Positions 18,599 to 27,300 of a stretch of DNA of 64,000 nt are shown one piece after another. The stretch's first letter is position 1; each line of letters opens with the position of its first letter. The notes under the pieces were generated by a model, which was not told the origin of the DNA, searched no databases, and saw only the letters and a program-made list of their open reading frames with translations. The position numbers and the translations under genes are program-made. The stretch comes from Candidatus Neomarinimicrobiota bacterium (GTDB lineage: Bacteria > Fidelibacterota > UBA8477 > JABMPR01), in assembly GCA_016784545.1 (NCBI GenBank), contig JADHUM010000009.1:1-64000 (forward strand), written 5' to 3'.

Positions 18599-19412
18599 GA
18601 TCAAGAATAATACTGTAGTAGTCATAACGGGAAGCACCCGGGGCATTGGTCTGGGGCTGGCCAGGTCTTTTCTGGCAGAGGGATGCAGAGTAATAATTTC
18701 TGGCAGAGCGCAAGATAAGGTGGACGAAGTGCGCAAGACCCTGTCACAGGAATGCGATGCAGACCATGTCAAAGGATGCGCCTGTGACGTTGGAGAATAT
18801 GGACAGCTTCAAGGTTTGTTGGATTATTGTATCCAATATTTTGGACAAATTGATATCTGGATTAACAATGCTGGTCTGGGACATAATAGCCTTCCCTTCT
18901 GGGAGCAGGACGTTAAGAAGATTGATGAGATATTGAGTGTGAATCTCCGTGGAGTTATGTACGGTTCTCGAGTAGCTATTCGGGGGATGTTGTCACAGGG
19001 CTGGGGTCATGTATACAATATGGAAGGCCTGGGTAGTGATGGACGAGTCATTCTTGGTCAAACCATTTACGGCACCAGTAAAAGTGGGCTTGCCTATCTC
19101 ACAAAAGCGCTGGCCAGGGAAACCAGGGCGACGCCCCTTAATGTTTCCGCTCTGAGCCCTGGGATGGTGATTACAGATCTTCTGCTGGGGAATACGGACA
19201 TATCGAGTGATTCTTTCAAAAAGGGTAAAAAGATATTCAACATTCTTGCCGATAGAGTTGAGACCGTAACACCCTGGATGGTCAGGCAGATACTATCGAA
19301 CTCTGGGAAGGGGAGGGATATTCGTTGGCTTACAGCCGGGAAGATATTCTGGCGTTTCTTGTGTGCCCCCTTCTCAAAAAGAGATTTTTTTGATGAGGGA
19401 TCAGGCTTATAG
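18591..19412 (+). CDS. Short-chain dehydrogenase/reductase resembling NYC1/NOL chlorophyll(ide) b reductases
   Basis: A 273-residue Rossmann protein with TGSTRGIGLGLA (cofactor loop), WINNAGLG and the catalytic YxxxK in YGTSKSG. The strand that normally carries the catalytic Ser reads YNMEGLGSDGR. This resembles the NMDGAGSGG signature of plant NYC1/NOL-type reductases more than the usual NISS. A non-photosynthetic organism would not need chlorophyll b reduction, so the real substrate is probably another cyclic or polyaromatic carbonyl compound. The start overlaps the nitroreductase gene. The assignment to SDR is secure; the NYC1 resemblance is from memory of the motif. Confidence 0.8.
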   Translation: MTEIKNNTVVVITGSTRGIGLGLARSFLAEGCRVIISGRAQDKVDEVRKTLSQECDADHVKGCACDVGEYGQLQGLLDYCIQYFGQIDIWINNAGLGHNSLPFWEQDVKKIDEILSVNLRGVMYGSRVAIRGMLSQGWGHVYNMEGLGSDGRVILGQTIYGTSKSGLAYLTKALARETRATPLNVSALSPGMVITDLLLGNTDISSDSFKKGKKIFNILADRVETVTPWMVRQILSNSGKGRDIRWLTAGKIFWRFLCAPFSKRDFFDEGSGL

Positions 19413-19541
19413 TCCAGATATTTGTTACCACCATGGAGTGGGGCAATTAAATCATATTTTACTAACCCTAAGTACCTGGTGCTTCTAATTTAAAAGCCAG
19501 TAATTATTACCTTTATAAAGGGGTCCAATCGCGGGTGAGAA

Positions 19542-20009
19542 TTGAAGAAGTTCCCAGTAAATACTATAATTAGTAAATGTAGAGCACGCCTTCCTCGTAA
19601 AGGATTTACCCTCATCGAGATTATTTTCTCTGTGACCCTCCTGTCCATAGTGGCCATGGGTACGGCCCAATATATGGTTTATTCGCGCTGGGATATTGAT
19701 CGGGGTATTCGGCGGCAGCTTGCCTGGATCAATATGGCATCCCGGATGGAACAGGCTGTTGATTGGGGCTTTGACGCCCTGCCTGATAGTCTGCCGGAAA
19801 CTAATCAGATGATTACAGCCAATAATCTCACTGCTTATCGAACCACTGAAGTCTTTGGGATCGATGATACGACGGACGGTTTATCACCCACGGATACTGA
19901 GATACCAGACTATTATATGATTCAGATCAAAATCTCCTGGTTTACTACGGGAAATGTGAGCGATAGCCTGACTGCGTACATTTCTGCAGAAATGGCCTGG
20001 AATTACTAG
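19542..20009 (+). CDS. Type IV prepilin-like protein (pseudopilin)
   Basis: Translation from TTG 19542 gives 155 residues with a basic leader ending KG, followed by FTLIEIIFSVTLLSIVAMG. This is the class III signal (cleavage G/F, Glu at +5) processed by a prepilin peptidase, with the hydrophobic helix used for filament assembly. The rest is small and acidic, with no recognised head domain. TTG was chosen because a GGGTGAGAA stretch precedes it and no in-frame ATG lies before the leader. The stop overlaps the next gene's start by one base, so the two are coupled pseudopilins of a type II secretion or type IV pilus machine whose core genes are not in this window. Confidence 0.85.
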   Translation: MKKFPVNTIISKCRARLPRKGFTLIEIIFSVTLLSIVAMGTAQYMVYSRWDIDRGIRRQLAWINMASRMEQAVDWGFDALPDSLPETNQMITANNLTAYRTTEVFGIDDTTDGLSPTDTEIPDYYMIQIKISWFTTGNVSDSLTAYISAEMAWNY

Positions 20010-20509
20010 TGTATCGTCATAACTCCAGAGGAACGACCCTGGTTGAGCTTATGATAGCTACTGTCATCTCAAGTATTGTAGCCATTGGGTTTTCATCAGT
20101 ACTCATGTTTACCCGCAATATGTACAATGATACAATGATACGATCTCAGTTGAGCCAGGATGCTTATGTGGTAGACCAATATGTGAGAACCAAGCTCACC
20201 AGTCAGCAGGCAGACTCACTCAAGATTTTTGCCAGTGCCAGCGACGAGAGCTCTGATATCACTTCAAGCTCAGGTGTGATCATGCGTTCAGTTCGAATGG
20301 ATGGGACAGTGGATCATCTCTCAGCAAATGGACTGAGTTTGGAATGGAAAATTGACAGTTTAATCCACAGCCCCATTGACTCAGATATTTCTGAACTTCT
20401 CTTTACAGAAAGAACCGGCTATAGCAAAAAGATGATGAATGTCAAAATGGTGCTGTCAGAGGAGGGCGATAGTATCGAGCTGGAATGGATAGTCGCAATC
20501 CGGAATTAA
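20009..20509 (+). CDS. Type IV prepilin-like protein (pseudopilin, PilW/GspJ-like)
   Basis: A 166-residue protein starting at GTG 20009, sharing one base with the preceding stop. A short leader ends RG/TTLVELMIATVISSIVAIG, a class III prepilin signal with Glu at +5 and an assembly helix. The head domain has no recognised motif. The position as second pseudopilin, and the slightly longer head, suggest a minor pilin of the PilW/GspJ kind, but this is inference. No terminator was seen after it; the 590-base region that follows leads to the membrane-anchored gene at 21101. Confidence 0.83.
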   Translation: MYRHNSRGTTLVELMIATVISSIVAIGFSSVLMFTRNMYNDTMIRSQLSQDAYVVDQYVRTKLTSQQADSLKIFASASDESSDITSSSGVIMRSVRMDGTVDHLSANGLSLEWKIDSLIHSPIDSDISELLFTERTGYSKKMMNVKMVLSEEGDSIELEWIVAIRN

Positions 20510-20893
20510 GTCTAGCTGGAAAAAGGTTTTCGTTTACTCCTCTAGAAAATTGCCAAATATATTTTTATACATCCAACATAGAAATATTTATTCCACACAA
20601 TATCCAGATTGAAAGCTGCCATAACATCCTCTAAATAGTCCATTAGATCATATTAGTGACATATTGAGAATTAGACCTACTGCTAAAAAGTGTAATAATT
20701 TTAATACTTTTGCGTACTTCTGGCGGTTTTTTTAATGCAGGTCAAAAGCGAAGAGTCCACAAGTTATCACTCCATATAAAACTTAATAAATATATGTAAA
20801 TAAAGCATTTAGTATCATAATTAATGCTTGAGGGACTGCACATTTCAATAGAATTCTTAATTCTATCCGTGATTGATTATATCTGAAGATTTA

Positions 20894-20930
20894 ATAATGT
20901 GACACATTTTGTAAAAAAGTGTCACATTAT
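20894..20930. promoter_or_regulatory. Dyad (candidate enhancer site or hairpin) upstream of 21101
   Basis: Arms of 12 bases (ATAATGTGACAC at 20894-20905, GTGTCACATTAT at 20919-20930) are perfect complements. After one A-A mismatch, TTTT/AAAA extends the pairing around a GTA loop. The dyad ends 93 bases before TGGCAC at 21024, a usual place for the binding site of a sigma-54 activator. The matching element at 22638-22670 differs by a compensated base pair. Confidence 0.6.
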
Positions 20931-21023
20931 AAATGAAAACACTGTTCATTTTAGAAGCAAAATGGTTATCTATACTGGTGTAACAGACTGAGGGATAGGA
21001 GGTTATGAATTAATGACAATTAT

Positions 21024-21039
21024 TGGCACAATAATTGAA
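21024..21039 (+). promoter_or_regulatory. Sigma-54-like -24/-12 promoter
   Basis: TGGCAC (21024-21029), five bases, then TTGAA (21035-21039), against the sigma-54 consensus TGGCAC-N5-TTGC(A/T). A start of transcription about 12 bases downstream would give a leader of about 50 bases before ATG 21101. Confidence 0.55.
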
Positions 21040-21100
21040 CCTATAGAGGCATGCAACAGCAAACTCTCACATGCCCCAGTAATCCTCTGAAAGGGATTTA

Positions 21101-22015
21101 ATGTATATAGTCGCCATCATGATCACGGCAGTCATCTTCAGCGCAACTGGCCTGGGTGTACTCAATTTAGCTACTATTGTTAATCTTGATACTCAGAACG
21201 CTGTTCAAAAGGTACAAGATCAAGTTGAGGTTGAATCCTTAAGTAATGTTGCGTTGTGGCGTGTAAATACTGGAGCCGATAGTCTGGGGACATTTACCGC
21301 TGGTGAGGTAACTGCAACCTATGATAATGCCTCGATGAAGATTTCGGTGCTCAAGGGTAGTGGTGATGAAATGACAGGTGTCATTTTAGATCTTAAGGAG
21401 GACACTCATTTTGATCGTGCCGTTGCAACACGCTATGGTATTGATTACAACGGTAAAACCACAAATGAAGAGCCAAACCATCAACTCCGCCCAAATATTG
21501 GTTTTCTCCCACAAGTGGACATGGCATATTTTGTAGCAAATGCTGCCAACCAAGTTTGGGGAAGCTCAATGCACATTCATGATGAGGATGTTGTTGAGGG
21601 GATAAATATATTTTATGGAAATCATCTGGATATTCATAATGTTGACATAGAAAATGCTACCCTGGTGTTTGTTGGCTGGGATATTGAACTAAAAGATGAT
21701 GTAAGAATTGTGGCACCGATGGTAAATGGTCAACCATTACCTGCCATGGTTTTCACAGGTCAACCCGACACACATTTTGATCAAGAGTCCGGTGAAGAGA
21801 TTCATATCGAAGGCGCTATCTACTCAACTGGTCATGTAAGATTGCATGAGGGAGCCTTCACAGGTCCTGTGGTTGCCAACACAGCCCGCATCTGTAGAGA
21901 TATTGATATGATAGATGACACAAACAACGACTATTATGCGTGGAATCTGGGATTTGGCAACTATGAAGATTATGACTGGCCCAAGCAAATCCAGGAATGG
22001 GCTCGCATCAATTAA
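21101..22015 (+). CDS. Membrane-anchored extracytoplasmic protein, PilX-like N-terminus (paralogue 1)
   Basis: A 304-residue protein starting at ATG after AAAGGGA. The N-terminus (MYIVAIMITAVIFSATGLGV) is one hydrophobic helix without a basic leader, resembling the assembly helix of PilX-type minor pilins. It is followed by a coiled stretch and a beta-rich region with LVFVGWDIEL and EIHIEGAIYSTGHVRLHEG segments, suggesting a parallel beta-helix or bactofilin-like fold. Its first 90 bases and last 50 bases are nearly identical to those of the gene at 22921, while the middle has diverged. No known family is assigned. Promoter, dyad and prepilin neighbours suggest a pilus-tip or surface-structure role. 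Confidence 0.8.
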   Translation: MYIVAIMITAVIFSATGLGVLNLATIVNLDTQNAVQKVQDQVEVESLSNVALWRVNTGADSLGTFTAGEVTATYDNASMKISVLKGSGDEMTGVILDLKEDTHFDRAVATRYGIDYNGKTTNEEPNHQLRPNIGFLPQVDMAYFVANAANQVWGSSMHIHDEDVVEGINIFYGNHLDIHNVDIENATLVFVGWDIELKDDVRIVAPMVNGQPLPAMVFTGQPDTHFDQESGEEIHIEGAIYSTGHVRLHEGAFTGPVVANTARICRDIDMIDDTNNDYYAWNLGFGNYEDYDWPKQIQEWARIN

Positions 22016-22047
22016 TCTCTGATCCATTAATCATTTATAAAATTCTA

Positions 22048-22074
22048 AAAGCTCTGTTTCAGGGCTTTTTTTTT
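22048..22074 (+). terminator. Rho-independent terminator after the 21101 gene
   Basis: AAAGCTCTG pairs with CAGGGCTTT (one G-U) around TTT, followed by a T run. The counterpart after the 22921 gene has CCCTG instead of CTCTG in the left arm, keeping the stem. Confidence 0.88.
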
Positions 22075-22637
22075 AAGTTAACCCATCTCAATAACACTCA
22101 CCCCTGAGTGGATCTATCCTCAGAAAGTAACTCTCAAATTGAGAATATACTTTCTCTTCACATGGAGTTAATCAAGGTTGAGTTTCGCCCTGCATGGAAT
22201 AGATAGTGGCTGCCCCTAGCTGATCTTCCATATCTAGTATGCAAACCGGTCAGTCTTTACAGAACAATCAATGTATCACCTCTTTTTAAAACTTTTCAAT
22301 TTGCTTCCTACTCAGTTACCCCGAAAAATTATATTTGGCCTACTTGTTTTATGAAATGCAGTAAATCATCCTAGAACTAGAATAATCTATCATATATGGA
22401 AAATGTTGAAAATGCCCTGGATAGCCTAAAAGTGTAATATATATACTACATTTTTGGAAAAATACGCTTTTTGCCCAGCGGAAAGAAAAGCGACGAATCA
22501 GTGTAATAGGACATCAACATCAACATGATAAGATACTGTAAATAAAGCACTAATAGGAAATATCACTGCTGCTAGTCTGGGTAGATGTGAGCAAAATCAC
22601 ACCGTCACTTCTAGCTAATCATGATTAATGGTGTGTT

Positions 22638-22670
22638 AATATGACACATTTTCTAAAAAAGTGTCATATT
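22638..22670. promoter_or_regulatory. Dyad upstream of 22921, counterpart of 20894-20930
   Basis: AATATGACAC (22638-22647) pairs perfectly with GTGTCATATT (22661-22670) around ATTTTCTAAAAAA. Compared with the first copy, G has become A in the left arm and C has become T in the right arm, so the pairing is kept. It ends 94 bases before TGGCAT at 22765, almost the same spacing as in the first copy. Confidence 0.6.
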
Positions 22671-22764
22671 GTGATGCAAAATTTACGGCATTTTCATGAT
22701 TTAGACGTTTAGTTGATGGGCGCAATTGTCTGAGTTATAGGGGCTTAGTAAAATTAATAAAAAA

Positions 22765-22780
22765 TGGCATAAATTTTGAA
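22765..22780 (+). promoter_or_regulatory. Sigma-54-like -24/-12 promoter
   Basis: TGGCAT (22765-22770), five bases, TTGAA (22776-22780). The predicted leader to ATG 22921 is about 130 bases, longer than in the first copy. Confidence 0.5.
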
Positions 22781-22920
22781 CTATTAGTAGCCTATGCGAA
22801 GCAATTTACCAAAATATTTCCACCGTCATTTTCAATGCTTTATTTACCTAGGCATGGAATTATGTTTATATTAGCAAGCTATGATTACGAGAAAACACAA
22901 TCTGTCATGAGAATGGTCTA

Positions 22921-23835
22921 ATGTATATAGTCGCCATCATGATCACGGCAGTCATCTTCAGTGCAACTGGCCTGGGTGTACTCAATTTAGCTACTATAGT
23001 TAATTTGGATACGCAGGCAGCTGTACAAACCGTACAGGATCAAGTTGAAGTTGAATCATTTGCCAATGTGGCACTCTGGCGTGTGAATGCCGGCGGGGAT
23101 AACCTTGGAACCTATAGCTCTGGTGATCTCACTGCTGCATTTGACAGCACGACTCAAAAATTAAGTGTTATCAAATCTAATGGTGAAGAGCAGACTGGTT
23201 TGGTTTTAAGTCTGGAAGAGGATAATCACTTTAAGCGAGCTGTTGCAACCAGCGGCACTTTTTATACCAATGGTAGAACAGTAAATCCAGAACCTGAGCA
23301 CCAGATTAGATCTCAAATGGGATTTCTGCCTCAGGCAGATTTACAGTATTTTATTGACCACGCTGTTGAAGTGCACTATGACAATTCCCGGACATTCCAT
23401 GATGGAGACATATCAGAGGGCATCAATGTTTTTATGGGGAGTGGGTTGACATTTGACAGGGTAGAACTGGAAAATAGCACGCTGGTTTTTGCTGGTACCG
23501 GTATTGACTTTTGGAAGAAAAATGTCATCAAAGCTGACCCGAATGCTGATTTACCTGCACTGGTATTTACAAATCCAAATTCAGACTTCTCTTTCTACGG
23601 ATTCTGGAGCTCTTACCGTGATGAAATCGAAGGAGCAGTTTATTCAGCAGGTACGATCAGACTATTGAACGGCACTCTTAGCGGTCCTGTTGTAGCAGAA
23701 ACTGTTGTGCAAACTTGGAATATGGACTTTACCGATGATGAGCATGGTGAATATTATAAATGGCCAAATGGTTTTGGATCTTATGATGACTATGATTGGC
23801 CCAAGCAAATCCAGGAATGGGCTCGCATCAATTAA
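22921..23835 (+). CDS. Membrane-anchored extracytoplasmic protein, PilX-like N-terminus (paralogue 2)
   Basis: A 304-residue paralogue of the 21101 product. The hydrophobic N-terminal helix (MYIVAIMITAVIFSATGLGV) and the C-terminal YDDYDWPKQIQEWARIN are conserved; the centre is diverged but keeps the same pattern (HDGDISEGINVFMG, LENSTLVFAG, EIEGAVYSAGTIRLLNG). The ribosome site is much weaker than in paralogue 1. Near-identical ends with a diverged core fit either gene conversion or selection on export and assembly segments with a variable exposed part. The function is unknown; a surface-filament role is inferred from the neighbours. Confidence 0.8.
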   Translation: MYIVAIMITAVIFSATGLGVLNLATIVNLDTQAAVQTVQDQVEVESFANVALWRVNAGGDNLGTYSSGDLTAAFDSTTQKLSVIKSNGEEQTGLVLSLEEDNHFKRAVATSGTFYTNGRTVNPEPEHQIRSQMGFLPQADLQYFIDHAVEVHYDNSRTFHDGDISEGINVFMGSGLTFDRVELENSTLVFAGTGIDFWKKNVIKADPNADLPALVFTNPNSDFSFYGFWSSYRDEIEGAVYSAGTIRLLNGTLSGPVVAETVVQTWNMDFTDDEHGEYYKWPNGFGSYDDYDWPKQIQEWARIN

Positions 23836-23868
23836 TCTCTGATCTACCCAACTATTTATAGAATTTTA

Positions 23869-23892
23869 AAAGCCCTGATTCAGGGCTTTTTT
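23869..23892 (+). terminator. Rho-independent terminator after the 22921 gene
   Basis: AAAGCCCTG (23869-23877) pairs perfectly with CAGGGCTTT (23881-23889) around ATT, followed by T residues. The rest of the 474-base gap up to 24309 holds only the sigma-54-like element at 24205-24220 and a lone TGTCAC at 24025. Confidence 0.9.
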
Positions 23893-24204
23893 ATTTCATC
23901 ACAATTAGATTTTGATGCCACGATTTAGTGAGTAATAGCTTAACCCTAATTAGGCCTACCAACATCAAAAAAGGTAAATTCGGATAAAAATTGTCATGAA
24001 AATCTGACGCTAAAACTTGAGTTATGTCACATATTTATGAATGTACTCTTGCATGAGTTTGTCAGTTGTTGCTGAAAGAGGAAATTAATCTTAGTATATC
24101 CTTCGTGGAAATATATAATAAAGTCAATATAAACAATAATATAAACATGATATTTAATTTCATGATCAACAAGATGGCTGCCAGCCCTCGGAGATGGTAG
24201 AATT

Positions 24205-24220
24205 TGGCATATATGTTGTT
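24205..24220 (+). promoter_or_regulatory. Sigma-54-like -24/-12 promoter of the large adhesin gene
   Basis: TGGCAT (24205-24210), five bases, TTGTT (24216-24220). The predicted transcript would start near 24230, just before the AGGAG ribosome site at 24250. Confidence 0.45.
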
Positions 24221-24309
24221 AATATGAAGGGTTGGCCTAATTTCGTAGTAGGAGTGAAAGTATAAGTAAGACAACATATATAGAGTCCGATCCCAGGAAA
24301 CAACCTCGC

Positions 24310-27300
24310 TTGATGTTGGTGTTTTTGCTCATCCTGTTTTGCACAAGCGTAATTGCACAACCAGCCGGGTATGAACATCGTAAGCTTATTACTCTGAATG
24401 GTTCTCAGGTTAGCGGAACAGCTGATCATATTAATTTTCCAGTGATGATCAGCTTCACTGACGCCATGCTTAGATCCACCTCCAATGGGGGTGGTGTTCA
24501 GAATCCATCTGGTTATGATATCCTGTTCACCCAGTCCGATGGTTCCACACTTCTGGATTTTGAGCTGGAAGATTACAGCTCAACTTCTGGAGAACTCTTG
24601 TTTTGGGTTCGCCTGCCCAGCCTGTCGCCCTCGGTAGATAGCACCATCTACCTCTATTACGGTAAAAGTGGTGTGTATGCAGATCAGTCTGACACCCTGA
24701 CCTGGAATGACAATTATCTGGGAGTCTGGCATCTGGACGATCTGACAGATGCCGCTTCAAATACGAATGTCCTATTAAATCGCAACACAGCCACCAGTGA
24801 TTCAGGAATGGTAGGCTCTTGTCGTGAGTTCGATGGGGATGGTGATGAACTGGAAGAGGTGAATGGAGGGATTTATCTGGATGGGCTCGATAGTCTCACG
24901 GTGTCCCTCTGGGCTCGGGCGGATGTGTTGAATTCTGATATGGGATTGATCTACGGGGATCAACCTGACGGGGCGGATGCAGCTCTGATGATCAGACAAG
25001 ATGCAGCAGGTGAACGTGGTGGTGGCACCAATGTGTATCGAACTTCCATGAACACGGGTAACAACAACAAACTGAGACATGAGTCAAGCAATGGATCTGC
25101 TGATACGACCTGGCAGTATCTGGTCTTGACCCACGTAGAGAACGATACGTCCAGGTTTTACATTAACGGATCGTATGATCATTATAGCTGGGCAACCTCA
25201 AAACTAGGCCTGACAAGCAAGAATGAGACACTCCTGATCGGAAAAGGCTCAAAGGATGGAGCCACCTCATCCTGGAATGGCCTTATCGACGAGGTTAGGA
25301 TCTGTAGTGTTGCGGTGAGTGCCGATTGGATCGCCACTGAATATGCAAATATGTCAGCACCGGGAACCTTTCTTACAGTTTCCGACACGAATGAATTACC
25401 TACGCTGACTGACATTGAAACTATTGCACTCTCCTATCAGGCTGACGATCCAGCCACACTCATCACGAACAGTTTAACCTGCCATGATTATAGTGAGTTC
25501 AATCTTGATAGTGCCAAGATCCAGATAACCAGTGACTACTTCAGTGATGAAGATACCTTGATATTTGCCAGTAATTATGGCATTTCGGGGACATTCGCAA
25601 ATAGCACGGGGACGTTACACTTGACGGGTAATGCAAGCCTGGCTGATTATAGCTCAGCCCTCCAGGAGGTTTATTATCAGAATACAGATAGTACCCCAAC
25701 TGACTCGACCCGCACCTTAAGTTTTTCTGTAAGTGACGGTATTGACTACAGCAATGTGGCGACCCGCGATATTACCATCGGTGCGGACAATAGTGCACCC
25801 GTTTTGGCCAGCATCGAAGGCACGACCATTGCCTATACGGATGGTGACCCGGAAACAAACATAACCAGTGCTCTGACAATTTCTGATGCCGATGACTACT
25901 ACCTGGATTCTGCCTGGGTGACCATTTCAAATAATTATGTCAATGGTGAGGATTATCTTGATTTCACATCTGTTTACGGTATCACACCCAGCTGGAGTAG
26001 CGTTTCGGGTGAATTGCAGTTGGTTGGAAGCGCTTCTCTAACTGAATATCAAACAGCACTCAGATCAGTGTCCTATGATAACCTGAATCCAGACCCGGAT
26101 GGATCCACAAGAACAATTCAATTTAAAGTGAGTGATGGTGAAGCTCACAGCAATTCCCTGAGCCGAGATCTAAGCGTTACACCCGTGAATGATGCGCCAG
26201 TCCTGGCGAATCTGGAAGAATCGGTCATTGTTTACAACGAAGGTGATGGGGCTATTTCCATTACAGACTCCATTACAGTCTCTGATGGGGATGACACTAA
26301 GCTCGATAGTGTGACGATTCAAATTACTGGCAATTATTTTGTGAACGAAGATAGTCTTGGCTATTCGACCATTTTTGGATTGTCAGGAACCTGGTATAGA
26401 GGGGCTGGAAAACTTGTCCTTGATGGTTTGAAATCACTAAGTGTCTACCAGAGCGCCATTCGATCCGTCATATATGAGAATGTGGGAGCTGACCCGCAAA
26501 CACCAACGCGAACCCTCACATTTATCGCCTATGATTCTGATTCAGCCAGTACACCCGTAACCAGATTAATCGCATCAGGTGTCCCAGCAACGATCTCAAA
26601 TCTCGACCTGTGGCTGAATTCAACGTCCGGTGTATATAGTGATGTCGGAGGTACCATTGATGCCATTGACGGAGATGATGTTGAAGTCTGGAAAGACCAG
26701 AGTGGCAATGGCCGTGACTTTGTTGCAGGTGTAAAAAATCCGGTCTGGAGGTCCAGCGTTGCCAGCTTGAACGGCGAAAGCTCCCTGGAGTGGGCAATCA
26801 ACAATACGCATATGGAAGATGCTGATGGAGAGAACTACATCAATGGGTTGACAGAATTCACCATCTTCTTTGTTGTTGAATCAGATGTAACTTCTGCTGA
26901 CAACGGCCTCTGGATGGTTGACAACGGTGTAGGAGGGGATCAATATTTTACGGTCAGATATGATGCGGTAGGGGACAACAGCTCGGAGCTGAATGTGATT
27001 AAAACAGCCATCCTCAGCAATGTCTCAGCCAATGAGTTGGAGAGCCACCACGATATGCAATCTACGGATCCTCAGGTCATTTGCCTCGACTGGAAATCTG
27101 GCAACACCTGGCGAATGTACGTCGATGGCGTGTTGAATAGTGTATCCTACTTAGGTTCGCCGCCCACTGGGACGATTTCAAATGCAGTAACCGCAATTCT
27201 CGGTGAAGGACCGGAGGGTGAATGGGACGGCATGATCGCCGAGGTCATCCTCTACGGTCGTCACCTATCCGATACTGAACGTATTCAGGTAGAGGACTAT

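Larger units (their letters stand above)
20510..21100. other. Long AT-rich leader region upstream of the 21101 gene
   Basis: No coding sequence was seen in these 590 bases. They contain the dyad at 20894-20930 and the sigma-54-like element at 21024-21039. An aaaagtgtaata motif is present near 20685, and gtaaataaagca near 20800. The last two recur in the same order upstream of the paralogous gene at 22921 (near 22428 and 22540), so the upstream region was duplicated together with the gene. Confidence 0.6.
22075..22920. other. Long AT-rich leader region upstream of the 22921 gene
   Basis: These 846 bases hold no recognisable gene. The last 500 or so correspond to the region before 21101: aaaagtgtaata near 22428, gtaaataaagca near 22540, the dyad at 22638-22670 and the sigma-54-like element at 22765-22780. 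The first 350 bases show nothing recognisable. Confidence 0.55.

Noticed and set aside
20894-20930. Dyad as a Rho-independent terminator of the pseudopilin genes
   Set aside because: It lies nearly 400 bases after the stop and has no T run; spacing to the sigma-54-like element is conserved instead.
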